NCBI GenBank assembly: GCA_910587075.1
Contig: CAJUKE010000003.1
Location: 49,454-113,453, forward strand
Direction of reading: 5' to 3'
DNA length: 64,000 nt
Source of the DNA: an uncultured Muribaculaceae bacterium
GTDB taxonomy: Bacteria; Bacteroidota; Bacteroidia; Bacteroidales; Muribaculaceae
Positions 31,721 through 39,724 of this stretch are shown piece by piece (position 1 is the first letter of the stretch; each line of letters begins with the position of its first letter). The notes beneath the pieces are model-generated. The model had not been told where the DNA came from and ran no database searches. It saw nothing but the letters and a program-made list of their open reading frames with translations. Position numbers and translations under genes: made by a program.

Positions 31721-34700
31721 ATGTGTAATTTTACTGCCAAAATTAACACGTTAGGCTTGGCGTTTTTGCTGCTTGGGGGAGTAAACTCCTCATATGCGAG
31801 CGATTACGCTACGTTTAACGCGGCGGTTTCGTATCCGCCTCAATCGGTCGGTATCTACGAGTTCACAACCGAGTCCTACAACCCGACTCAGATTACCCGC
31901 AACGTGTACGCCAGCGGTGGCGGCATCGCCTACGACGGTTACTACTATGGTGTCCGCTTCGAGGTGATTTCGGGTATTGCCGGAGTCGCTCAGCAGAGCT
32001 TCAACCTCAAGACCTGGGCCGAGGAGGACAACTATTCCGGGACTATCGAAGATGTGGCCACCGCCATCGCCTATAATCCCGACCGCGACGAAACCTTCGG
32101 ATGCTATTACAACGAGGACGGTCAGTCGTTCCGTTTATGCTCCGTGAATGTGCCTTACTGGGGCAAGACCAAAATCGCCGACCTCCCCAAAGGGTGGGGC
32201 GCGTGCGCGTTCGACAGCGAGGGCACTCTTTGGGCCATCGACGAGGACGGTGCCCTCTTCACCGTCAACACCAAAACCGGCGAGCTTACTCCCAAAGGTG
32301 ACACCGGGCTCGCTACCGAATGGATTACCGGCGGTTTCTACGACAAGGTTTCCGGCAAGCTGATCTACAGCGTCAAGACCTCTGCCGAGGCCGCGCTCTA
32401 CTCCGTGGACCTCGCCACCGCTACCCCCACCAAGCTCTACGACTTTGCCAACGAGGAGCAGGTGGGCGGTTTCTATATTCCCGAGGCCGAACCTGCCGCC
32501 GGGGTTCCCGCGGCTGTGTCGTCGGTTAACCTCAGCTTCTCCGGCACGAGTCTCACCGGCAAGGTGCAGTTCCAGATGCCGCGTTACAAGTACGACGGCA
32601 CCCCCGGCGAAGGTCCCCTTACATGGCACGTCTATGCCAATGGTCGCGAAATCGCTACGGGCGAAAGCTCGTTCGGGGCTTCCGGCTACCAGGTCGCCGA
32701 GGTGACCCTCACCGAAAGCGACACCTACAGCTTCGCCGTGACTACATCCAACGCTGCCGGCGAGAGCCCCCGCAAACGCGCTTCCAAGAAATTCGTCGGG
32801 GTCGACACTCCGAAAGCTCCCTCGTCGGTTACCGTCAGCGGCTATGCCGACGGCAAGGTAACGCTCCGCTGGGGTTCCGTTTCCAGCGGCCTTAACGGTG
32901 GCACGATCGACCGCGCCAACCTGGTTTACCGCGTGACCCGCTATCCCGAAGGGGTTGTCGTAAGTCCTGCCGACCTTACGACGTATACCCTTGAGGATCC
33001 GCTCCCGCTCCCCGAGAACCGCACCGAATATTACTATACGGTGGAGGCCGTGACCGGCGACCTCGTTTCGCCTGTGGCCAAGTCGGCTACATTCCAGCTC
33101 GGAGCCATCGAGCCTCCGTTCACTACCGGATTCCCCAACAGCAGCGCTCTGTTTGGCTGGACTCAGGTCAATGGCAACACAAAGACCTGGAGCGTCAGCA
33201 GCAACGCCGCATATGTGTCGACCAATTCCAAGCCCGCCGACAACTGGCTCATACTTCCCCCGCTGAAAGTGAAGGAGGGTTGCTCCTACGAGGTCAGCGT
33301 CTCGGTAAAAGGCTACAGCGCGTCGTACACTGAGACATTTGAAGTTATGGCCGGCGCTACCCCCGAGGCTGAGGCGATGACCAATACCGTTATCCCCTCT
33401 ACCGAGGTGCGGTCCGGGACCTACGCCCCCTATAGCGGCGCGCTCCTCGCCGAGGCCGATGGTATGTGCTATATGGGCATCCACGCCACTTCGGCTTCGG
33501 GAGGATACCTCTATGTTGAGAGCGTCACTATCCGCGAAGGTGTGTCAACCCTCTCGCCGGGCGCTGTCGCCGACCTCGTTGCCGTGGCCGATCCCTCAGG
33601 CGCGCATTCCGCTACCATCAGCTTCACACTCCCGTCGGTCAACCTCGTGGGCGACCAGCTCGACGCGGTTACCTCGATCGAGCTTCTCCGCGATGGCGAG
33701 GTGGTGAAAACCGTCACTGAGGGTTTTGCCGTGGGACAGCCTTTCAGCATCGTCGACGACACCGATCCCGCGGGTGGCAACCACGCCTACTCGGTTGTGT
33801 GCTATAACCGCCATGGCGCCGGAGGCTCCGCTTCGACCGAGGTCTACATCGGTTTCGCCGCTCCTCTGCAGCCCGCGTCGGTTAGTATGTCGGAAACCAC
33901 CCCCGGCCATGTGGTGGCTACCTGGGAACCAGTGACCAAGGATGTCGATGGCCGTACGCTGGGCGAGAACGATGTCACCTACCGCGTGTCCAAATATATG
34001 AGCGGCGAGCAGATCTTCATCGCCGAGAATGTAAAGGGCACCACTTATGAATATGACGCTCTTGACGCCGACGGTGGTCAGAAATTCGTGCAGACCCTTA
34101 TTGAGGCTGTCACCGAGGGTGGCGCGGCAAAGCCCAAGGCTTCGTCGATGACCGCCGTGGGGCAGGCTTACGCTACCCCCTGGAGCGAGTCGTTCGCCAA
34201 CGGTGCGGTTACGTCGCTCGTCGGTTACGAAATCATGGAGGGTTCGGACCGCTGGAGCCTCGTCAGCAATCACGACGACTACGGCGTGTACCCCGTCGAC
34301 GAGGATGGCGGTATGATGTTCTTCGAGGGTTACCTTCCGGCCAAGTGCGCCCTGCTCACCGGCAAAATCGACCTCGGCGACCTCGGCGCTCCCGCGTTCA
34401 TCTTCTACGTCTACAACTTCAAGACAACCAGTGACAACCTCAATCTCATCGAGGTAGAGGTCAATGGCGGAAGCGGCTATCAGAAGCTCTACTCCTCGAC
34501 CGTTGCCGAAACCGGCGCTGAAAACCAGTGGAACAAGGTTGTTGTGCCTCTCGACGATTTCGCCGGACAGTCGGTGCAGATACGCGTCGTGGCCACCACC
34601 AAGCAGTATGCCTTCCACTATATTGACGCGCTGCAGGTAACCTCCTACGCCGACCATAACATCTCGCTCCGCTCGCTCGACACCCCGGCCTCTATCGACC

Positions 34701-36037
34701 GCAATACACCCTTCGATATCGCCGCCAACCTTACCAATATGGGCCAGAACCGCGCCCTCGGCTATAAGGTCAACCTCTATATCGACGACGAACTGATCGA
34801 ATCGAAGGGTGGCGACGCTCTCGACCCCGACGCTTCGACCATCGTGAAGTTCAACCACTCCTTCGACATCTACTCGCCTGACGCTGTTACTGTGAAGGCC
34901 GAGGTCGTTTACGGTCCCGATATGGTCGAGGGTGACAATGCCAAGACCGCTGTTATCGAGGTTCGTAACAACTCGCTCCCGAAGGTGGCCGACCTCGTCG
35001 CCAACCCCGCCGACGGCAAGGTTGAGCTGAGCTGGGGCGTGCCCGCAGGACTCTCCTCGCAGGTTGCCGCCGAAACCCACAACTTCGATGATCCCGCGCT
35101 TTCGTGGAACACCTCGATACCCGGCTGGACCTTCTACGATGGCGACAAGGCTACCATCGGCGGTATCGGCAGCAAGACCCTTCCCGTCAGCGGACGCCAG
35201 TCGTTCTTCGTCATGGACAACACCTATGCCGCGATCCAGGGTTCGCAGTTCGCCGCACACTCCGGCAACCAGTTCCTCTGTTCGATGTATGTCATGCAGG
35301 GTCAGAAGATGATACAGAGCGACGACTGGGCCATCTCGCCCGAGCTCACCGGCGACCCCCAGACCATCTCCCTCTGGGCTTCCAGCTTCAAGGCCGACCC
35401 CGACCAGACCCAGTATCTTGAAACCTTCGAAATCCTGTATTCAACTACCGGCACCAATGTCGAAGACTTCAAACTCGTCGAGGAATTCAAGGCCATACCT
35501 CCGATGTGGACCGAATACACAGCCTATCTGCCCGAAGGCGCCAAGTATTTCGCCATCCGCTGCACCAGCTACGACCAGTACATGCTCTTCGTGGATGATG
35601 TCAAATTCCGCGCCAAGAACGGTCCGCTCGAATCAGTCGACCTCACCGGCTACAACGTTTACCGCGACCGCGTGAAGCTGACCGCCGAGCCCGTGGCAGT
35701 CACGGCTTACACCGATGAGGCCACCGACGGCAAATCGACCTACACCTATGCCGTGACAGCGGTTTATCCCGCCGGTGAATCGCACATCTCCAACGAGGTG
35801 GTTGTCGATATGAGCCAGTCGGGTCTTGACCCCGTTGAGGTAGGCGGCTTCGCCATCCGCGCCAACGACGGCGCTGTGGAGATTCTCGGCGCCGAAGGCA
35901 AGAATGTGGCTGTCGCCGCGCTTGACGGCACCACCGTTTACTCCGGCATCGGCGCCGCGGTAACCCGTGTGCCCGTTACCCCCTGCCTCTACCTCGTGAC
36001 GGTAGCCGACACCACAGTCAAACTCCTGGTGAAATAA
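31721..36037 (+). CDS. Giant secreted adhesin-like protein with FN3 and jelly-roll domains and T9SS-like tail
   Basis: A 1438-residue protein with a signal peptide ending near residue 25. Residues 30-285 are propeller-like (repeated strands with GTLWAIDEDGALFTVNTKTG). Then come fibronectin type III-like domains (KAPSSVTVSGYADGKVTLRW) alternating with three jelly-roll (choice-of-anchor/MAM-like) domains, recognised by PADNWLILPPL and similar DNWxI..P patterns, one CARDB-like Ig domain (LRSLDTPASIDRNTPFDIA) and a final sandwich ending PCLYLVTVADTTVKLLVK, which looks like a type IX sorting tail. No catalytic motif is evident, so binding or adhesion is the best guess. ATG 31721 is used rather than an upstream frame that crosses the promoter and has no signal peptide. 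Confidence 0.8.
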   Translation: MCNFTAKINTLGLAFLLLGGVNSSYASDYATFNAAVSYPPQSVGIYEFTTESYNPTQITRNVYASGGGIAYDGYYYGVRFEVISGIAGVAQQSFNLKTWAEEDNYSGTIEDVATAIAYNPDRDETFGCYYNEDGQSFRLCSVNVPYWGKTKIADLPKGWGACAFDSEGTLWAIDEDGALFTVNTKTGELTPKGDTGLATEWITGGFYDKVSGKLIYSVKTSAEAALYSVDLATATPTKLYDFANEEQVGGFYIPEAEPAAGVPAAVSSVNLSFSGTSLTGKVQFQMPRYKYDGTPGEGPLTWHVYANGREIATGESSFGASGYQVAEVTLTESDTYSFAVTTSNAAGESPRKRASKKFVGVDTPKAPSSVTVSGYADGKVTLRWGSVSSGLNGGTIDRANLVYRVTRYPEGVVVSPADLTTYTLEDPLPLPENRTEYYYTVEAVTGDLVSPVAKSATFQLGAIEPPFTTGFPNSSALFGWTQVNGNTKTWSVSSNAAYVSTNSKPADNWLILPPLKVKEGCSYEVSVSVKGYSASYTETFEVMAGATPEAEAMTNTVIPSTEVRSGTYAPYSGALLAEADGMCYMGIHATSASGGYLYVESVTIREGVSTLSPGAVADLVAVADPSGAHSATISFTLPSVNLVGDQLDAVTSIELLRDGEVVKTVTEGFAVGQPFSIVDDTDPAGGNHAYSVVCYNRHGAGGSASTEVYIGFAAPLQPASVSMSETTPGHVVATWEPVTKDVDGRTLGENDVTYRVSKYMSGEQIFIAENVKGTTYEYDALDADGGQKFVQTLIEAVTEGGAAKPKASSMTAVGQAYATPWSESFANGAVTSLVGYEIMEGSDRWSLVSNHDDYGVYPVDEDGGMMFFEGYLPAKCALLTGKIDLGDLGAPAFIFYVYNFKTTSDNLNLIEVEVNGGSGYQKLYSSTVAETGAENQWNKVVVPLDDFAGQSVQIRVVATTKQYAFHYIDALQVTSYADHNISLRSLDTPASIDRNTPFDIAANLTNMGQNRALGYKVNLYIDDELIESKGGDALDPDASTIVKFNHSFDIYSPDAVTVKAEVVYGPDMVEGDNAKTAVIEVRNNSLPKVADLVANPADGKVELSWGVPAGLSSQVAAETHNFDDPALSWNTSIPGWTFYDGDKATIGGIGSKTLPVSGRQSFFVMDNTYAAIQGSQFAAHSGNQFLCSMYVMQGQKMIQSDDWAISPELTGDPQTISLWASSFKADPDQTQYLETFEILYSTTGTNVEDFKLVEEFKAIPPMWTEYTAYLPEGAKYFAIRCTSYDQYMLFVDDVKFRAKNGPLESVDLTGYNVYRDRVKLTAEPVAVTAYTDEATDGKSTYTYAVTAVYPAGESHISNEVVVDMSQSGLDPVEVGGFAIRANDGAVEILGAEGKNVAVAALDGTTVYSGIGAAVTRVPVTPCLYLVTVADTTVKLLVK

Positions 36038-36065
36038 CCGGGATACCCCCCACACATAAGCCCTA

Positions 36066-36098
36066 AGCAGGGGGAGCCGCGCCGCGGCTCCCCCTGCT
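36066..36098 (+). terminator. Strong hairpin terminator after the adhesin gene
   Basis: AGCAGGGGGAGCCGCG (36066-36081) and its perfect complement (36083-36098) form a long GC-rich stem with a minimal loop, followed by CTTTTT. Confidence 0.85.
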
Positions 36099-36131
36099 CT
36101 TTTTGCCGCTCGCCCGGCCCCTGCGCCTTAG

Positions 36132-36164
36132 GAAGCCGCTCGCTTACGCTCGCTCCACCAGACG
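36132..36164 (-). repeat. REP element copy 1
   Basis: 33-nt repeat with the core GCTCGCTTACGCTCGC on the plus strand. It is the inverted partner of copy 2 (32 of 33 positions complementary) across a 33-nt spacer and so forms a BIME-like hairpin downstream of the RAYT gene. Confidence 0.85.
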
Positions 36165-36197
36165 CCCCTTATTTTTCCTTTATTTCCGATGCTGTGC

Positions 36198-36230
36198 CGT
36201 CGGGTGGAGCGAGCGTAAGCGAGCGGCTTC
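36198..36230 (+). repeat. REP element copy 2, abutting the RAYT stop codon
   Basis: 33-nt repeat in opposite orientation to copies 1 and 3, beginning CGTCGGGTGG and ending exactly one base before the RAYT stop codon. The GTCG at its 5' end recalls the GTAG/GTCG tetranucleotide of classical REP elements. Confidence 0.85.
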
Positions 36231-37217
36231 TTATCTGTTAAGGCGGAGAGATAAATGTGCGCTTTGTGCGGCGATAGACGAAGCCAGGTCGTTTAGTCTG
36301 AGGCACCGCGCCCTCGAAAGCCTGGGCTCGCGGGTGGTGTAGGCAGCGGGTGCGATTATGAGCAGGCGCCCTTCCGCGCAAAGGTCAAAATCGCGCCCTG
36401 TGGGTTTGAATCGCTCTGGTAGTCCGTTGGTTGTAAGTTGTATAATATTGGCGCCCCGCTCGATAGCGTTTTGCCTGACAGCTTTTTCGGGGACGCTTAT
36501 GAAAGGGGATACGAGAGCGCCCCCTGAGCCGATTGTTTCCTCCCACTCACGTTGGCGCTCTTGAAGCTCTATTTGAGAATAGGAACGGCTGACTCTTACG
36601 GCTGAAATCATATGGCGGCGCAGAAGTAAGAAATTGCCGTAGAAGGCGTGTGGCACGCCATCAATCGATATATTGCCGACTCGGCTGAAGTACTCTGGGT
36701 GTGTTTTCCTTATCAGATATCGCCGTGGGTTATCATCGACATATCGCCGGAAATTTTCCAGTTGCCCCCGGCGATATACTATGCCGTCGTTGAATCCTTT
36801 TTGAAAGAGCCCGTTAGCTTCGATTGTTTGGCGGAGAATGCCATCTGAGGCCAATGCGGCCTTGAAGCAGTTCGCTTTAAGTGAGGCGATTATCTGACCG
36901 AGAGTTTTATCAGTTTTCTCTTTTACGAAAACCAGCAGATGCACATGGTCTGGCATCACGCACGAGGTTATGACAGAAACAAATGGAAAGTGCGATTTCA
37001 GATTGTCTATCTCGGCATTTATGATGGCACCGATTTCAGTAAGTTCACATCGTGCGGTTGCGACTTGTCCGGGTGTGGCGGCCACGACGCTTGAGAAAGG
37101 GGAAACGCCTCCTACGGCGTTGAATGTCACGAGGTAGATACGGCGCCCATTATAGTCATTCCATCGGGCGCGGGCGAGTCGGTCAGGATTTTTGCGGCCA
37201 ATATAAGGGGAGGCCAT
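36231..37217 (-). CDS. REP-associated tyrosine transposase (RAYT, Y1/IS200-like)
   Basis: A 328-residue HUH-type single-strand transposase relative. The metal-binding His-hydrophobic-His motif is in VMPDHVHLLVF (H91 and H93); a conserved Tyr-containing helix (LENFRRYVDDNPRRYLIRK) follows. The usual family length is near 200 residues; this protein has about 120 extra residues at the C-terminus with no domain I recognise. Three REP copies flank it (two downstream, one 40 bp upstream), the hallmark of a REPtron in which the RAYT acts on its own REP repeats. The gene has lower GC (29 of 60 in one line) than the neighbours. It is complete, with no frameshift. Confidence 0.88.
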   Translation of the reverse strand: MASPYIGRKNPDRLARARWNDYNGRRIYLVTFNAVGGVSPFSSVVAATPGQVATARCELTEIGAIINAEIDNLKSHFPFVSVITSCVMPDHVHLLVFVKEKTDKTLGQIIASLKANCFKAALASDGILRQTIEANGLFQKGFNDGIVYRRGQLENFRRYVDDNPRRYLIRKTHPEYFSRVGNISIDGVPHAFYGNFLLLRRHMISAVRVSRSYSQIELQERQREWEETIGSGGALVSPFISVPEKAVRQNAIERGANIIQLTTNGLPERFKPTGRDFDLCAEGRLLIIAPAAYTTREPRLSRARCLRLNDLASSIAAQSAHLSLRLNR

Positions 37218-37256
37218 CAGTTGGGAATTATTGGTTTGGTTTTTTAGGAGATGGGA

Positions 37257-37289
37257 GAGGCCGCTCGCTTACGCTCGCTCCACCCGACG
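37257..37289 (-). repeat. REP element copy 3, upstream of RAYT
   Basis: 33-nt copy in the orientation of copy 1, 40 bp upstream of the RAYT start codon. It differs from the complement of copy 2 at one position and from copy 1 at two. It lies between RAYT and the antiporter gene, whose 3' end is at 37325. Confidence 0.85.
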
Positions 37290-37324
37290 GCGGTGCCGGA
37301 GCCAATGTGATAGGAGTGCGGGGG

Positions 37325-38806
37325 TCAGATGGTGGGGGATTCGCGGATGATGAGGAGCGAGTCGCCGGGGAGGAGGCGGCGCTTGCCGTTGGGCACGATG
37401 TAGCGGTCGCCGCGGCGTATCATCATCACCAGGCTTCCCTCGGGGAGGGTGATTTGGCTGAGGGTGTTCCCCGAGGCGAGATCCTGCTCGCTGAGCACCA
37501 GGGTGTGGAGCGAGGTGGGGTGCTCGTCGGCGAGTTCCACCCCGAAGTCTTCCTCGGTGGGGGCCGTGTCCTCGATCAGGCGCAGTTTGCGGGCGGCGGC
37601 TATCACGGTGGTGCCCTGGATAAGGAGGGAGAGGAGGGTGACGAAGAACACGATGTTGAAAATCTGCGAGGCGCCGGGCACGTCGGCCACCACGGGGTAC
37701 GTCGCGAAGATTATAGGCACGGCGCCGCGCAGCCCTACCCACGACACGAATGTTTTGGCCTTAAGGTTGATGCGGCGGAAGGGGGCGAGGCATAGGAACA
37801 CGCTCAGCGGGCGCCCTACCAATATCATGAAAATGCCGATGAGGAAGGATACGGCGGCCACCGACACCATCTCATGCGGATTTACCAGCAGGCCGAGCAT
37901 CAGGAAAACCACGATTTGGGCCAGCCAGGTCATACCATCCATGAATTTCGCTATGCCGCGGTGATGGGGCAGGGGTGAGTTGCCGAGCACTATTCCGCAT
38001 ATGTATACTGCCAGGTAGCCGTTGCCCCCTAAAGCGGCGGTTCCGGCGTATGTGAGGAACACTGAGCCGATCACGAGTATGGCGCTCATGGCCGTGGCTT
38101 GCCCGGCGTCCTCGGTGTTCCCTCCGAGGCGGCGATAGAAGTTCACGAGCCAGCGGGCGGCGAACCCCATGGCCACACCCGCCGCTCCGCCCACACCAAA
38201 TTGCAGGGCGAGCTGCCCCAGCAGCATTCCCCCCGAGAGCGAGCTTCCGAGCGTTATGGCCTCGATGAGGATTATGGTGAGCATATAGGCCATAGGGTCG
38301 TTGGAGCCGCTTTCGAGCTCCAGCATCGGGCGCAGGTTCTGCCGTAGCCCTATCTTGTGGGTGCCGAGTATGCCGAACACTGACGCCGAGTCGGTCGACG
38401 ACATCGTGGCGGCCAGCAGCAGCGACGGTATCAGGGCGAAGTGGATGTTGGTCCAGGGCATCCCCGAGAGCCAGAATATGAAGAAGCCGGTGAGCAGCGC
38501 CGTCAGCAGCACGCCGACGGTCGACAGCACCAGCCCCGGCGCGAGCACTGGCTTGATGGACGACAGGCGTGTCGACATACCGCCGGAGAAGAGGATTACG
38601 CACAGGGCTATCATGCCGATGAACTGGGCGACGTGCATATTGCCGAACTGGATTCCGAGCCCGTCGGTGCCGAAGCCCATCCCCACCAGGAGGAACACAA
38701 GCAGCAGCGGGAGCCCGGTGCGGTAGCTTGTCTTGCCGATCAGTACGCCGGCTATCAGGAGCAGTGCCCCGGTGATGAGTATATTTTCGTCAGTCAGTAA
38801 GTGCAT
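37325..38806 (-). CDS. Potassium/proton antiporter (CPA1, CvrA/NhaP2-type)
   Basis: A 493-residue inner-membrane antiporter with about twelve hydrophobic helices and a cytosolic C-terminal TrkA_C-like domain (about residues 405-493, ending PNGKRRLLPGDSLLIIRE). The ion site is marked by ESGSNDPMAYML and the SSTDSASVFGIL helix. NhaP2/CvrA enzymes exchange K+ (or Na+) for H+ and guard against hyperosmotic or alkaline stress. The TrkA_C domain suggests nucleotide or second-messenger control. The longer frame is rejected because ATG 38806 (MHLLTDENIL) gives the family start. It is divergent from the FdtA-like genes. Confidence 0.88.
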   Translation of the reverse strand: MHLLTDENILITGALLLIAGVLIGKTSYRTGLPLLLVFLLVGMGFGTDGLGIQFGNMHVAQFIGMIALCVILFSGGMSTRLSSIKPVLAPGLVLSTVGVLLTALLTGFFIFWLSGMPWTNIHFALIPSLLLAATMSSTDSASVFGILGTHKIGLRQNLRPMLELESGSNDPMAYMLTIILIEAITLGSSLSGGMLLGQLALQFGVGGAAGVAMGFAARWLVNFYRRLGGNTEDAGQATAMSAILVIGSVFLTYAGTAALGGNGYLAVYICGIVLGNSPLPHHRGIAKFMDGMTWLAQIVVFLMLGLLVNPHEMVSVAAVSFLIGIFMILVGRPLSVFLCLAPFRRINLKAKTFVSWVGLRGAVPIIFATYPVVADVPGASQIFNIVFFVTLLSLLIQGTTVIAAARKLRLIEDTAPTEEDFGVELADEHPTSLHTLVLSEQDLASGNTLSQITLPEGSLVMMIRRGDRYIVPNGKRRLLPGDSLLIIRESPTI

Positions 38807-38841
38807 GGCGCGAATATAGCGATATTTCGGGGAATAATACT

Positions 38842-38849
38842 TATCTTTG
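38842..38849 (+). promoter_or_regulatory. -7 box for the FdtA-like gene pair
   Basis: TATCTTTG is a perfect TAnnTTTG, followed by CG. It predicts a transcript start near 38856, which excludes the frame start at 38847 and supports a start at 38880 or 38889. No -33 box is visible. Confidence 0.5.
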
Positions 38850-38888
38850 CGTGACGCGAAAATCGTGACGCGAATAAATATGCCGCCC

Positions 38889-39293
38889 ATGGATAACACC
38901 ATCCCCCACATAATTAACCTGCCGAAGCACCTCGACCGCAGGGGCAATCTCTCCTTTATCGAGGAATACAGGCAGATACCGTTCAAAATCGAGCGCGCCT
39001 ACTGGATTTACGATGTCCCCGGGGGCGAGCACCGCGGAGGACACGCCTACCGAGAGAACGAGGAGTTCATCGTGGCCCTTTCGGGTAGTTTCGACGTTGT
39101 GGTCGACGACGGCAGGGAGGAGCGCCGCTTCTCGCTCAACCGCTCCTACTACGGCCTTTATGTGCCCAAGGGGGTGTGGCGCGAGATGACCAACTTCTCG
39201 ACCAACTCGCTCGCGCTCGTGCTGGCGTCGACACCCTACACTCCCGGCGACTATATCCGCGATTATGAAGAATTCAAATCTCTGGCCCGATGA
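38889..39293 (+). CDS. FdtA/WxcM-like cupin, first of a tandem pair (active-site His replaced)
   Basis: A 134-residue cupin of the sugar 3,4-ketoisomerase (FdtA/QdtA, WxcM-like) group, which converts dTDP-4-keto-6-deoxyglucose to the 3-keto form in deoxysugar synthesis. The family segments RRGNLSFIEEYRQIPFKIER and DVPGGEHRGGHAYRENEEF are seen. The catalytic His-x-His of FdtA reads HAY here, so the second His is lost, while the second gene has HAH. The C-terminus TPGDYIRDYEEFKSL is shared by both. It overlaps the next start by 4 nt (ATGA). The start at ATG 38889 rather than 38880 is a judgement based on the family N-terminus. Confidence 0.82.
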   Translation: MDNTIPHIINLPKHLDRRGNLSFIEEYRQIPFKIERAYWIYDVPGGEHRGGHAYRENEEFIVALSGSFDVVVDDGREERRFSLNRSYYGLYVPKGVWREMTNFSTNSLALVLASTPYTPGDYIRDYEEFKSLAR

Positions 39294-39712
39294 AAGACGC
39301 TCCCTCGGTATTTGATTGCTCGGTATTGGAGCTCCCCCGCATTGAGAACCGCGCGGGCAACATCACGCCCATCCATAGGTTCACCAACGTGCCGTTCGAC
39401 ATCAAACGGGTGTTTTATTCCTACGACATTCCCGGCGGCGAGGCCCGCGGGGCGCACGCCCACAAAACCTGCCACCAGCTCCTGGTGGCTGCCAGCGGCA
39501 GTTTCGAGGTGGTGCTCAGCGACGGGGTGAACACCCGCACGGTGCTGCTCAACCGCCCCTTCTACGGGTTGCACATCCCTCCCGGCATATGGGCCGCGGA
39601 GCAGAGTTTCTCGTCGGGTTCCATATGCCTGGTGCTCGCCTCGGAGGGGTATTCCGAGGATGACTACATCCGCGATTACGAGGAGTTCGCCCGGCTGCGC
39701 AAGGGGGAGTGA
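39290..39712 (+). CDS. FdtA/WxcM-like sugar 3,4-ketoisomerase
   Basis: A 140-residue cupin, paralogue of the gene it overlaps by 4 nt. It has the full active-site motif GGEARGAHAHKTCHQLLVAA with His-x-His, and shares the C-terminal DYIRDYEEFARL. If active it would isomerise a dTDP-4-keto-6-deoxyhexose for an amino-sugar of the surface polysaccharide. No dTDP-glucose genes are in this window, so the substrate pathway must lie elsewhere. It ends 12 bp before the convergent regulator gene. Confidence 0.86.
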   Translation: MKDAPSVFDCSVLELPRIENRAGNITPIHRFTNVPFDIKRVFYSYDIPGGEARGAHAHKTCHQLLVAASGSFEVVLSDGVNTRTVLLNRPFYGLHIPPGIWAAEQSFSSGSICLVLASEGYSEDDYIRDYEEFARLRKGE

Positions 39713-39724
39713 ATCATTACCAAG

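Noticed and set aside
33596..35260. 554-codon frame antisense to the adhesin-like gene
   Set aside because: No recognisable motif. The sense frame has a signal peptide, repeated domains and a sorting tail.
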